A stretch of DNA of 64,000 bases from Tessaracoccus aquimaris (GTDB taxonomy: Bacteria; Actinomycetota; Actinomycetes; Propionibacteriales; Propionibacteriaceae). Under the pieces are notes generated by a model that searched no databases, was not told the DNA's origin, and was given only the letters and a program-made list of their open reading frames with translations. The translations under genes were made by a program, and so were the position numbers. Each line of letters begins with the position of its first letter. The stretch's first letter is position 1. The stretch is taken from positions 806,001 to 870,000 of the forward strand of contig NZ_CP019606.1 in the NCBI RefSeq assembly GCF_001997345.1, read 5' to 3'. Of the stretch, positions 56,390 through 63,883 are shown piece by piece.

Positions 56390-58086
56390 GGCTCGTCGTC
56401 GTCGGAGGAGTCGCGGGTGGCATGAGCGCCGCCGCGCGCGCCAGGCGGCTCGACGAGTCCGCCGAGATCATCGTCCTCGAGCGCGGCGAGCACGTCTCGT
56501 TCGCCAACTGCGGGCTGCCCTACCACGTCGGCGGAGAGATCGTCGACGCAGACAAGTTGCTCGTTCAGACCCCCGCCTCGCTGAAGGCGGCCCTCAATCT
56601 CGACGTCCGCACCGGCCACGATGTCACCGCGATCGACACCGGGCGCCGCGTCGTCAAGGCCAGGACCGCCGACGGCGAGCAGGAGATCGGCTACGACGCG
56701 CTCGTGCTGTCGCCCGGCGCCAAGGCGATCCGCCCCGACATCGAGGGGCTCGACTCGCCGCGCGTGACCACGCTGCGCACCGTCGACGACGCCGTCTCCA
56801 TGAAGTCCTCCGTCGACGATGGTGCCCGCCGGGCGGTCGTGCTCGGCGCCGGGTTCATCGGTCTGGAGGCCGCGGAGGCGCTCGCGATCCGCGGGCTCGA
56901 GACCACCGTCGTGGAACTCGCCCCGCACGTGCTTCCCCCGTTGGAGGCCGAGCTCGCCTACCTCGTCACGCAGGAACTGCGCGCCATGGGCATCACCGTC
57001 AGGGACGGCGTCGCGGCCACCGCCATCGAGCGCGGCGCCGACGAGGACGTGGTCGTGCTGGGTGACGGGACCCGGATCCCCGCAGACCTCATCGTGCTGT
57101 CGGTCGGCGTGCGCCCCGACACCGCCCCGTTCGAGGCCGCTGGCATCGAGTGCGAGCGCGGCGCGATCGTCGTCGACGAGCACGGTCGTACCTCCGCCCC
57201 TGGCGTGTGGGCCGTCGGCGACGCCGTCGTGTCCACCGATGCCGTCACCGGCATCCGACGCCCGGTGCCGCTGGCCGGCCCCGCGAACCGCGCGGGTCGC
57301 CTGGTCGCCGACGACATCGTCCGCCCGGGGTCGGCGCGCCCCATCCCCACGCCTGTCGGCACGGCGATCGTGCGGGTCGGCTCGCTGACCGCCGCGATGA
57401 CGGGCGCCAACCGCGTGGCGCTCGACTCCGCCGGGATCGGCTACCGCACGCTGCACCTGCACCCGAACCAGCACGCCGGCTACTTCCCGGGCGCGAGCCA
57501 GGTGCGGCTGGTGCTGCACATCGCGGCGGGTGACGGCCGGCTGCTCGGCGCCCAGGCCGTCGGCCTCGACGGCGTCGACAAGCGGATCGACGTGCTCGCC
57601 ACCGCGATCCGGGCAGGGATGACCGCTCCCGAACTGATCGACCTGGACCTCGCCTACTCGCCGCCCTACGGCCAGGCCAAGGACGGCGTCAACCTGGCTG
57701 GCATGGTCGCCGCAAACGTGCTCGATGACACGCTCAGGCTGTGGTACGCCGAGGACCTCGACGATGTCGGGGCCGAGGCTCTGATCCTGGACGCGCGTAG
57801 CGTGCAGGAGTACGAGACGGGGCACATCCCCGGATCACTGAACATCGCCCACACCGAACTGCGGGACCGGCTCGACGAGGTCCGCGAGGCTGCGGCAGGT
57901 CGCCCGGTGCGGGTGCTGTGCGCCTCCGGGGTCCGCTCGGCCATCGCACACCGCGTCCTCACCCAGTCCGGCTTCGACTCCGCGTCGCTGTCGGGAGGCA
58001 TCCTCACCCTGAAGGCCGCGCTGGGCGATCGGGCCGACAGCGTCCTGACGAAGTACGACCGGGCCGACACCGTCCTGACGAAGTAG
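56386..58086 (+). CDS. CoA-disulfide reductase-type flavoprotein with C-terminal rhodanese domain
   Basis: 566 residues. The N-terminal ~450 form an FAD/NAD(P) reductase: LVVVGGVAGGMSAAARARRL at the start, the active-site Cys in SFANCGLPYHVGGEI near 43, VVLGAGFIGLEAAEAL for NAD(P) and GVWAVGDAV for FAD. LHPNQHAGYFPGA and SPPYGQAKDG are typical of CoA-disulfide/persulfide reductases. The rhodanese domain (about 465-545) has DARSVQEYETGHIPGSLNI and the catalytic Cys in VRVLCASGVRS. Such fusions reduce CoA persulfide or polysulfide with NADH. The C-terminus carries a tandem 10-residue duplication. It overlaps the thioredoxin gene (GTGA). Confidence 0.93.
   Translation: MRLVVVGGVAGGMSAAARARRLDESAEIIVLERGEHVSFANCGLPYHVGGEIVDADKLLVQTPASLKAALNLDVRTGHDVTAIDTGRRVVKARTADGEQEIGYDALVLSPGAKAIRPDIEGLDSPRVTTLRTVDDAVSMKSSVDDGARRAVVLGAGFIGLEAAEALAIRGLETTVVELAPHVLPPLEAELAYLVTQELRAMGITVRDGVAATAIERGADEDVVVLGDGTRIPADLIVLSVGVRPDTAPFEAAGIECERGAIVVDEHGRTSAPGVWAVGDAVVSTDAVTGIRRPVPLAGPANRAGRLVADDIVRPGSARPIPTPVGTAIVRVGSLTAAMTGANRVALDSAGIGYRTLHLHPNQHAGYFPGASQVRLVLHIAAGDGRLLGAQAVGLDGVDKRIDVLATAIRAGMTAPELIDLDLAYSPPYGQAKDGVNLAGMVAANVLDDTLRLWYAEDLDDVGAEALILDARSVQEYETGHIPGSLNIAHTELRDRLDEVREAAAGRPVRVLCASGVRSAIAHRVLTQSGFDSASLSGGILTLKAALGDRADSVLTKYDRADTVLTK
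58027..58086 (+). repeat. 30-bp tandem duplication at the 3' end of the reductase-rhodanese gene
   Basis: Two adjacent 30-bp units (58027-58056, 58057-58086) differ at three positions and encode DRADSVLTKY and DRADTVLTK followed by the stop. The duplication adds ten residues after the rhodanese domain. Confidence 0.9.
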
Positions 58087-58094
58087 GAGTAGAT

Positions 58095-58370
58095 ATGGCC
58101 ACCACTGACGAGGCCGCGCGCAAGCGGATCCTCAACCGCCTGAAGAGGGCTCGCGGGCAGCTCAACGCCGTCATCGAGTCGGTCGAGGGCGAGGGCTCGT
58201 GCCGCGACGTCGTGACCCAGTTGTCGGCGGTGTCGTCGGCTCTGGATAAGGCGGGCTTCGCGATCATCGCGACGGCGATGCGGGACTGCGTCGTCGACCC
58301 TGAGGGTGTCAACCGCAGCGATGACATCACCACCGAGGAGTTGGAGAAGCTCTTCCTGACCTTGGCCTGA
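58095..58370 (+). CDS. CsoR/RcnR-family repressor, CstR-like
   Basis: 91-residue all-helical repressor. ATG 58095 follows AGGAG at 58085-58089. Family motifs: ILNRLKRARGQLNAVIESVE, then the first sensor Cys in GEGSCRDVVTQLSAVSSALD near residue 37, and the second in IIATAMRDCV near 66. Copper-sensing CsoR proteins have a His four residues before the second Cys; here that position is Ala. Two Cys without the His is the CstR pattern, which senses persulfides by forming a di- or trisulfide. With the sulfur enzymes in the same operon, persulfide sensing is the best inference. It should bind the palindrome at 55974. Confidence 0.88.
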   Translation: MATTDEAARKRILNRLKRARGQLNAVIESVEGEGSCRDVVTQLSAVSSALDKAGFAIIATAMRDCVVDPEGVNRSDDITTEELEKLFLTLA

Positions 58371-58507
58371 ACCACCGGCTCGCCAGTATCCCTGGCGGCC
58401 CCGATCGGCCGGAATGTCCGGTCACGGGCTCCATGAGCCCACCGTCGCAGAGTCGGCGGACCAACCTCATCACCGTTTGAGCATCACCATCTTGAAGGAG
58501 AACCATC

Positions 58508-58672
58508 ATGTGCCGTCCCGTTGCTTGCAGGACCTGCGGAAAGACCACTTGGGCTGGCTGTGGCCAGCACATCGACGCCGTCAAAGCCACGGTGCCCGCG
58601 GGCAAGTGGTGCCCTGGCCACGCTAAGGCGCCCTCGTCCGGTGGACTGCTGGGCAAGATCTTCGGTCGCTGA
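58508..58672 (+). CDS. Small Cys-rich (zinc-ribbon-like) protein
   Basis: A 54-residue protein behind AAGGAG (58495-58500). Residues MCRPVACRTCGKTTWAGCGQ open it; Cys2, Cys7, Cys10, Cys18 and Cys35 with His21 and His38 could form a zinc site (CRTC...CGQH...CPGH). The tail SSGGLLGKIFGR is glycine-rich and basic. The strong ribosome-binding site, clear stop and following terminator make it a real gene. It may be monocistronic. Function unknown; similar short proteins are, to my recollection, widespread in bacteria. Confidence 0.8.
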   Translation: MCRPVACRTCGKTTWAGCGQHIDAVKATVPAGKWCPGHAKAPSSGGLLGKIFGR

Positions 58673-58691
58673 CCTCAGATCGATCATCGTT

Positions 58692-58726
58692 GGAGCCGGG
58701 CGGCGTGGTCGCCCGGCTCCTTCTTC
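58692..58726 (+). terminator. Terminator after the small Cys-rich gene
   Basis: GGAGCCGGGCG (58692-58702), a 7-nt loop and CGCCCGGCTCC (58710-58720), followed by TTCTTC. An 11-bp stem with a T-rich tail. Confidence 0.88.
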
Positions 58727-58730
58727 TTTG

Positions 58731-59506
58731 TTGATTGAGCCGGGTGCGCCGCGCAGCGGCCGCTGCCCGCGTCGAAATCTTCGTGAGATTGCTGGGGACT
58801 TCTTGTGGGGGTGCCGTCAGCCGGTGCGGCTGCTGGTTGAGCTGGGTGCGCCGCGCAGCGGCCGCTGCCCGTGTCGCGTTGATTGAGCCGGGTGCGCCGC
58901 GTAGCGGCCGCTGCCCGTGTCGAAATCTTCGTGAGATCTCCAGGGTCTCGGCCATCATGGCTGGCCTGTCGGTGCGGTCAGCCGGTGCCGGGAGTCGGGC
59001 TGCGTTGTCGTCGGGGGTTGTTCGTCGTGCACGTTCTGGTGCGGGGCGGGTTGCTGAGGCCGCCCGTCTCCCGTCCCCGTCTGCCCGCCTGGGTGGTCGC
59101 GCTGTGGTCGGGTGTTGTGCACCGCGGGTTTCGCGACCGCGGCGCGCGCCGCCCGGTCGCCCCGCGCGGGTCGCGTTGGTCTAGGCGTGAGGCCAGTTCC
59201 TGCCTGGTCGGGGTGGGCGTGCTGCGCGGTCGGGGCGACGTGGGCTCACGGCCGTATTTCCTGTCCGTCGCGTTCGGCTGGTGGCGTGGCCACCCTTGCT
59301 GAATGGTCCGGGTGCGCGTGTCGCGTTGATTGAGCCGGGTGCGCCGCGAAGCGGCCGCCGCCCGCGTCGAAATCCTCGTGAGATCACCAGGGACTTGGGT
59401 CCGCCAGCACCTGACGGGGACTCCGATGCGGTCAGGTGGTGCCGCCTTCCGATGGAGCCGGGTGCGCCGCGCGGCGGCCGCAGCCCGCGTCGAAATCTCT
59501 CGCGAC
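58731..59506 (+). repeat. Interspersed repeat family, five copies
   Basis: A ~60-bp sequence recurs in the same orientation at 58731-58790 (A), 58835-58876 (B, 3' end missing), 58879-58938 (C), 59326-59385 (D) and 59451-59506 (E, 5' end altered). The consensus runs TTGATTGAGCCGGGTGCGCC, then GCGCAGCGGCCGCTGCCCG, then GTCGAAATCTTCGTGAGATC. The middle holds a 14-bp palindrome (GCAGCGGCCGCTGC) in A and B. B and C abut; a short internally deleted piece precedes D at about 59307-59325. Some similarity continues 50-60 bp past A, C and D. No protein is credible across it. The remaining DNA, about 58939-59320, shows no recognisable gene. Confidence 0.85.
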
Positions 59507-59576
59507 CTACCGCCAAGTCGGTCCAGTGCATCTGCGTTCGTTCTATGCACCTCACAGCCCGATTCTGTTCTGCGAG

Positions 59577-59585
59577 TTATCCACA
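59577..59585 (+). promoter_or_regulatory. DnaA-box-like TTATCCACA before lipoprotein copy 1
   Basis: Exact match to the canonical DnaA-box sequence, 76 bp before the lipoprotein start. The flanking bases are shared with the second copy at 60455. Confidence 0.5.
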
Positions 59586-59660
59586 GATTCGGGTCTCTTC
59601 CTGTCAAAGTGCTTGTCGGCTTGGTGTAATGGGTGCTTGTCTCGGCCATGGGGGTGAGGG

Positions 59661-60260
59661 ATGCGGTTCTTGGGTGCGACGGTGGCGGTGCTGCTGCTGG
59701 TGGCTTGCAGTCCGGGTGGCGGGCAGTCGCCGACTCCGGTGAAGTCCAGTGGTGAGGGTCCGTCTCCGTCGATAACGGCCGCTCCCACCCCGTCGCCGAC
59801 ACCGAGCGCGAGTGTGGCGCCGTCGGCTCCTGCCTCTTTCCCGGCGGATCTGCCGACGGGCGATGCTGAGTCGGCTGCCATCATCGAGGGTTGGCAAGCG
59901 TATTGGCGTGTGTATGAGAAGTTCGCTGCCGACCCGTCCCTGACTGACCTCACCGAGACGCAATACGTGACCACAGGTGAGGAGGCCAACGGCATTCTTG
60001 ATGCCATTGCCTCAATTCGTCAGTCCGGCCTTCGCAGTGAAGGAGGCTTTGTGTTTCGCGACATCGTTGTCGACGTCACGGAGGAAGGCAAGGCGAAGCT
60101 CGACTACTGCATCGACCTTGCCTCGGTGCGGGTCGTGCGGGTCGACAGCGGGGAGCCGTTCCCTCGTTCAGGGACCCTTCTTGAACACGCTCGCTTGGAG
60201 CGAGGTCTGGACAACATCTGGAGGGTCGCGCAGATACGCAATGAGCAGGTTCAGTGTTAG
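59661..60260 (+). CDS. Lipoprotein, copy 1 of a duplicated cassette
   Basis: 199-residue secreted lipoprotein. MRFLGATVAVLLLVACSPGG is a lipoprotein signal with Cys16 in LVAC. A Ser/Pro/Thr/Ala-rich linker (about 20-60) spans the wall. The C-terminal domain starts at AAIIEGWQAYWRVYEKFAAD and ends in VQC; it looks like a small NTF2-like or related alpha+beta domain, but I do not recognise a family with certainty. The first 230 nt differ from copy 2 (60541) at one base; after that the proteins diverge. The stop overlaps a truncated partner frame at 60254. Confidence 0.82.
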   Translation: MRFLGATVAVLLLVACSPGGGQSPTPVKSSGEGPSPSITAAPTPSPTPSASVAPSAPASFPADLPTGDAESAAIIEGWQAYWRVYEKFAADPSLTDLTETQYVTTGEEANGILDAIASIRQSGLRSEGGFVFRDIVVDVTEEGKAKLDYCIDLASVRVVRVDSGEPFPRSGTLLEHARLERGLDNIWRVAQIRNEQVQC

Positions 60261-60373
60261 GCAAGCCATGTCTGAAGGTGCTCCTGGGCATTGCGGCAGT
60301 GCTCCTCGCGGGCTGGAAGGGCGCCGCTGAGTTCGCTCAGCCAGACGGACCTGCCCATAGTGCGACCGGGTGA
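60254..60373 (+). pseudogene. Truncated remnant of the secreted partner protein (39 codons)
   Basis: GTG at 60254 overlaps the lipoprotein stop exactly as GTG 61134 does in the second cassette. The frame encodes a signal-peptide-like VLGKPCLKVLLGIAAVLLAG followed by about 19 residues and a stop at 60371-60373. The full-length partner after copy 2 has 314 residues, so this one has lost almost everything after its signal. Could also be a chance short frame. Confidence 0.5.
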
Positions 60374-60454
60374 GTCCGCCGGCCCTGCGCACCGGCGATC
60401 CTCCCCACTCCGCGGTGCTCCAATGTGTCGATCCGGTTCGACCGCAGTATCGAG

Positions 60455-60463
60455 TTATCCACA
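60455..60463 (+). promoter_or_regulatory. DnaA-box-like TTATCCACA before lipoprotein copy 2
   Basis: Second exact match, 78 bp before the start of copy 2. CGAGTTATCCACA and a following ATTCG are common to both sites, so the box was copied with the cassette. Confidence 0.5.
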
Positions 60464-60540
60464 CATTCGCGACTCCAGCTACCCGAATGCTCTTTGACTT
60501 GGTGTAATGGGTGCTTGTCTCGGCCAAGGGAGGTGGGGGG

Positions 60541-61140
60541 ATGCGGTTCTTGGGTGCGACGGTGGCGGTGCTGCTGCTGGTGGCTTGCAGTCCGGGTGGC
60601 GGGCAGTCGCCGACTCCGGTGAAGTCCAGTGGTGAGGGTCCGTCTCCGTCGATAACGGCCGCTCCCACCCCGTCGCCGACACCGAGTGCGAGTGTGGCGC
60701 CGTCGGCTCCTGCCTCTTTCCCGGCGGATCTGCCGACGGGCGATGCTGAGTCGGCTGCCATCATCGAGGGGTGGCAGGCGTATTGGCGTGTGTATGAGAA
60801 ATTCGTCGCCGACCCGTCCTTGACCGAACTGACGGAGACTCAACACGTGACCACAGGGGAGGAGTCCAACGGGATCCTCGCAACAATCGAGCAACTCAGA
60901 GCCGAGGGAATCCGGAGTGAGGGCGGAAGACAATTTCGTGACGTAGCGGTCGACATCGTCGGCTCAGACAACGCAACTATCGCCTACTGCGTCGACTTGT
61001 CCTCGCTACGTGTGTTTGACACAACGACGGGGGACCGCCTCACTCGTTCCGGTGAGCTTCGCGAGAAAGTGACCCTGCGGAAGATGCCGGACCACTCATG
61101 GCGAGTGGAACAGATCCGAAGCGAGTCCACTCAGTGTTGA
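60541..61140 (+). CDS. Lipoprotein, copy 2 of a duplicated cassette
   Basis: 199 residues, the same length as copy 1, with identical signal peptide and linker through residue 76. The C-terminal half differs widely (VADPSLTELTETQHVTTGEE, then AEGIRSEGGRQFRDVAVDIV) though the fold pattern and the final QC are kept. From about 43 bp before the ATG the two copies also share upstream DNA (59620 and 60498 onward). Its stop overlaps the secreted-protein gene by 7 bp. Gene conversion or recombination seems to keep the 5' halves alike while the exposed domain varies. Function unknown. Confidence 0.82.
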   Translation: MRFLGATVAVLLLVACSPGGGQSPTPVKSSGEGPSPSITAAPTPSPTPSASVAPSAPASFPADLPTGDAESAAIIEGWQAYWRVYEKFVADPSLTELTETQHVTTGEESNGILATIEQLRAEGIRSEGGRQFRDVAVDIVGSDNATIAYCVDLSSLRVFDTTTGDRLTRSGELREKVTLRKMPDHSWRVEQIRSESTQC

Positions 61141-62078
61141 GACGGCTGCTCGGAATGCTGCTCGTCAGTGTGATGCTGACCTTTGCTCTTCCTGAGCCCG
61201 CAAGTGCCGAGCTGCCAGGGTGCGTGGTTGTTCAGGTGAGTGGGGAGTGCCGCCTGGGGGTGACGCTACAGGGAACGTCCTCGGCAAGTTCGCCCGGTGA
61301 CTCAGCCGGCGGACAAGGGACGAGTTTGGGTACTGAGGAGGAGGCTTCGGCCCCCAGGCAGTGCAGCCACGACGGGCGGTCGGTCCCGTGCCTGACTGCG
61401 CTCGGGGACTGGAGCGACTCAACAAGCGCTTGGTGCCGGCTTGCTGACCCACAACCTCCACGATCTGATCCGATTTGGGCGGGAAGGGACTCTGGCGCGA
61501 TCTATGCCTGCACGAGGGCGATCTACGGTGACATTGCGAATCCCGGGGAGACGGTGTTGCGGTGGTTGCCTGGTCCTCCGGAGTTGGCTCCGCCTGATCC
61601 GGAGGAGTTGGCGCTGCGGCTTCTTGCTTCGATCGAGTTTGAGGCTCCGGAGATCGGGATGTTTCCCAGAGGCGACTCGACGGAGCGGATGGGTTACGTC
61701 GGCTGGAACGCTTGGATGTGGGCGGCCGTGACATCGGAGGGGCAGTGGGGGCCGATCACGGACTCGATCGCGGAGCGCGGGGTGACCGTGACCCTGACGG
61801 CGACGGTGACCGGCGTGGAGTGGGACATGGGGACCGGTGACGTGGTCTCGTGCGGTCGTGGCACGCCCTGGTCGGAGGCTGCTACAGGCGGTCGCAACGT
61901 CGCGTCGCCCGATTGCGGTTACGTGTATGGCGAGGACGGCCGATACACCGTCGCGGTGACCTCCCGTTGGGCGGTCGACTGGTCAGGCGGCGGAGAGTCG
62001 GGAAGCCTTCCGTTCTCGCTGACCCGTGAGGCGGACGTGCTGATCGGCGAGATGCAGTCGGTCGTCACCCAGCGCTGA
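61134..62078 (+). CDS. Secreted protein of unknown function, partner of lipoprotein copy 2
   Basis: 314 residues from the GTG at 61134, which overlaps the lipoprotein stop. The start gives a signal peptide (VLRRLLGMLLVSVMLTFALP, cut near PASA-E). The mature part has spaced Cys (GCVVVQVSGECRLG, QCSHDGRSVPC, AWCRLAD, ACTRAIYG, VSCGRGTPW, DCGYVYG) likely to form disulfides outside the cell. Near the end, YTVAVTSRWAVDWSGGGESG suggests a beta-sandwich. Lipoprotein plus secreted-protein pairs of this sort are seen in other actinobacteria; the role is unknown, perhaps at the cell surface. Confidence 0.8.
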   Translation: MLRRLLGMLLVSVMLTFALPEPASAELPGCVVVQVSGECRLGVTLQGTSSASSPGDSAGGQGTSLGTEEEASAPRQCSHDGRSVPCLTALGDWSDSTSAWCRLADPQPPRSDPIWAGRDSGAIYACTRAIYGDIANPGETVLRWLPGPPELAPPDPEELALRLLASIEFEAPEIGMFPRGDSTERMGYVGWNAWMWAAVTSEGQWGPITDSIAERGVTVTLTATVTGVEWDMGTGDVVSCGRGTPWSEAATGGRNVASPDCGYVYGEDGRYTVAVTSRWAVDWSGGGESGSLPFSLTREADVLIGEMQSVVTQR

Positions 62079-62118
62079 CCCCCGACCACTTGAGCAACCC
62101 ACCCGAGACCCGGTCCCG

Positions 62119-63132
62119 CTACCCGGCTCCGGCGAGCCAGGCAATCACCTCGGCCGCCGGGCGATCCGGGGCGCTGCGCCATCCCGTGCCCGCCCACAGG
62201 TGGACGCGCTCCGCGTCGCCGGCCGCCGACGCCGCCTTCCGCAGCGGCGAGGTCAGGTGATGCACCGCGGGGTAGGCGTCCGGCGCGTGAGCGTCGTGCC
62301 TGTCGATGAACTCGTTGCGCAGCGCCCGCGCGGGGCGCCCTGTGAACGCCCGGGTCAGCGTCGTCTCCGAGCACCGCGGGTCGGCAAGCGCCGCGCGGTG
62401 CGTCGCCGACGTGCCCGCCTCCGGGGTGCGCAGCAGCAAGGTCCCGACGGCGACCGCCTCGGCTCCGGCGTCCAGTAGTCGACGCACCGCATCCGGGCCG
62501 TCGACCCCGCCCGCTGCGATCACCGGTAGGTCGACCGCCGCGCGCATCTCCCGAACCAGGTCCTCGGTCGCCGTGCCGGGCACCCCGTTCAGGGGGTCGA
62601 AGATCGCGCTGTGCCCGCCCGCTCCGACGCCCTGGGCGACCACGCCGTCCACCCCGACGGCGGACGCCTGCCGCGCCTCGTCGGCGCTGGTCACCGAGGC
62701 AACCACGCGAGACCCGGCCGACCGTAGCGCCGCCACGACCTCGCCCGACGGAAGCCCGAACGTGAACGACACCACGGGCACCGGGTGCGACACCAGGAAG
62801 CCGATCTTCGCGTCCCACCCGTCGTCATCGGCTTCGGGCGGCACGCCGAGCGCGACGCCGAGAGCATCGGCCTCCGGGCGGAGTCGCGCCGCGTAAGCCT
62901 CGACCGCCGCCGGATCGGCAGGCCGGGTCCCGGGCACGAACAGGTTGACGCCGAACCGCTCGCCGCGCAGTGCGTCGATCTCCGCGGCCATCGCCCCGAC
63001 GCTCTTGTAGCCGCCCGCCAGGAACGGAAACCCACCGGCGCCGAGCACGGCGCGGCTCAGCGCCACCGTTGTCGCGCCTCCGGCCATCGGCGCGGCAACC
63101 ACCGGCAACCGCGTCCCCAAGATCCCGTTCAT
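62119..63132 (-). CDS. Nitronate monooxygenase (2-nitropropane dioxygenase family)
   Basis: 337-residue FMN TIM-barrel enzyme that oxidises nitronates such as propionate-3-nitronate to carbonyl compounds and nitrite. ATG 63132 gives LGTRLPVVAAPMAGGATTVA, the family start; the open frame extends upstream inside the next gene. Motifs: GGFPFLAGGYKSVGAMAAEI, FGVNLFVPG, GVDGVVAQGVGAGGHSAIF with the active-site AGGH, PVIAAGGVDGPDAVRRLLDA and AVGTLLLRTPEAG. It overlaps the DUF2332 gene by 4 bp (ATGA), so the two are coupled. Confidence 0.9.
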   Translation of the reverse strand: MNGILGTRLPVVAAPMAGGATTVALSRAVLGAGGFPFLAGGYKSVGAMAAEIDALRGERFGVNLFVPGTRPADPAAVEAYAARLRPEADALGVALGVPPEADDDGWDAKIGFLVSHPVPVVSFTFGLPSGEVVAALRSAGSRVVASVTSADEARQASAVGVDGVVAQGVGAGGHSAIFDPLNGVPGTATEDLVREMRAAVDLPVIAAGGVDGPDAVRRLLDAGAEAVAVGTLLLRTPEAGTSATHRAALADPRCSETTLTRAFTGRPARALRNEFIDRHDAHAPDAYPAVHHLTSPLRKAASAAGDAERVHLWAGTGWRSAPDRPAAEVIAWLAGAG

Positions 63133-63866
63133 CGCACATCCTCTCCGAGCCAGGCCACTTTCGCCCCGCGCTGCCAGCACCGTCCGACGGCGTCGAAGCG
63201 CAGTTGCCCGCCCGACGACACCGCCACTCCAAGGATGCTGTGCCCGGAGGCGGGACGGTCGCCGAACGTGGGAATCGACGGCGCCACGCCCACACCCTCG
63301 ACCGAGACCCACGCGATCCGGCGCTCCCGGGCGAGTGAGGCGACCGCGGCAAGCAGCGCGGCCCGCCGTGACGCCGCCAGCGCGGAGACGGCCCAGGTCG
63401 TCATGACGATGGGTGCCACGCCGGCGGGCAGGGCGGCGACGGCGGAAGGAAGCATCTCGATGGGGTCTCCAGGGACGCTGACGACGTCGTGGCCGGACAG
63501 CAGGTCGACCTGCGCCCTCGCGACCTCCCGCCGCTCAACCGGCGACGATTCGACGGCCAACAACCGATCCGAGGCGGAGCCAAGGTCGAGTGGGGAGCGC
63601 GCCAGGACGATGCGCCGCACCACCGTTGGCAGGGCCGTCGATGGCGGCGCGGCGCGCCTGATGACGTCGGCGGTGATTCGCACCGGCGATCCGGGCGACC
63701 CGAGGCTCACACCCGTGGAGTAGTCGACGCGCGCCAGGTCGACGACCAGGTTCAACCCCGCCGGGCGACTCACATCGATCAGCGCGACCCTGTCGACCCC
63801 CAACCGACGCGCGGCCTCCGCGACCAGCGGCGCCAGGGGTGCGACGCGGCCCAGCTGCTCCTGCAT
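63129..63866 (-). CDS. DUF2332-like protein, short form
   Basis: 245 residues. RVALIDVSRPAGLNLVVDLA resembles the central SAM-methyltransferase-like motif of DUF2332, and RRIAWVSVEGVGVAP near the end fits its C-terminal part. The ~100-residue N-terminal portion common in DUF2332 proteins is missing: an in-frame TAG lies directly upstream of ATG 63866. TAGCGT (minus strand, 63873-63878) lies 6 nt before the ATG, so this short version may have its own leaderless promoter. Function unknown. It is coupled to the nitronate monooxygenase gene. Confidence 0.7.
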   Translation of the reverse strand: MQEQLGRVAPLAPLVAEAARRLGVDRVALIDVSRPAGLNLVVDLARVDYSTGVSLGSPGSPVRITADVIRRAAPPSTALPTVVRRIVLARSPLDLGSASDRLLAVESSPVERREVARAQVDLLSGHDVVSVPGDPIEMLPSAVAALPAGVAPIVMTTWAVSALAASRRAALLAAVASLARERRIAWVSVEGVGVAPSIPTFGDRPASGHSILGVAVSSGGQLRFDAVGRCWQRGAKVAWLGEDVR

Positions 63867-63883
63867 GCCCCGACGCTAGCGCC

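Noticed and set aside
55039..57825. Long open frame antisense to the AroM, thioredoxin and reductase genes
   Set aside because: Runs through the operator palindrome and four supported genes; no domain.
58095..58370. Copper-sensing CsoR
   Set aside because: The His ligand four residues before the second Cys is Ala, and the operon contains sulfur-handling enzymes but no copper transporter.
58731..59506. CRISPR array
   Set aside because: Repeat length about 60 bp, irregular spacing (2 to about 390 bp), diverged copies and no cas genes.
58735..59802. Short open frames through the interspersed repeats
   Set aside because: They translate the repeat as Ala/Arg-rich strings on both strands and lack starts with ribosome-binding sites.
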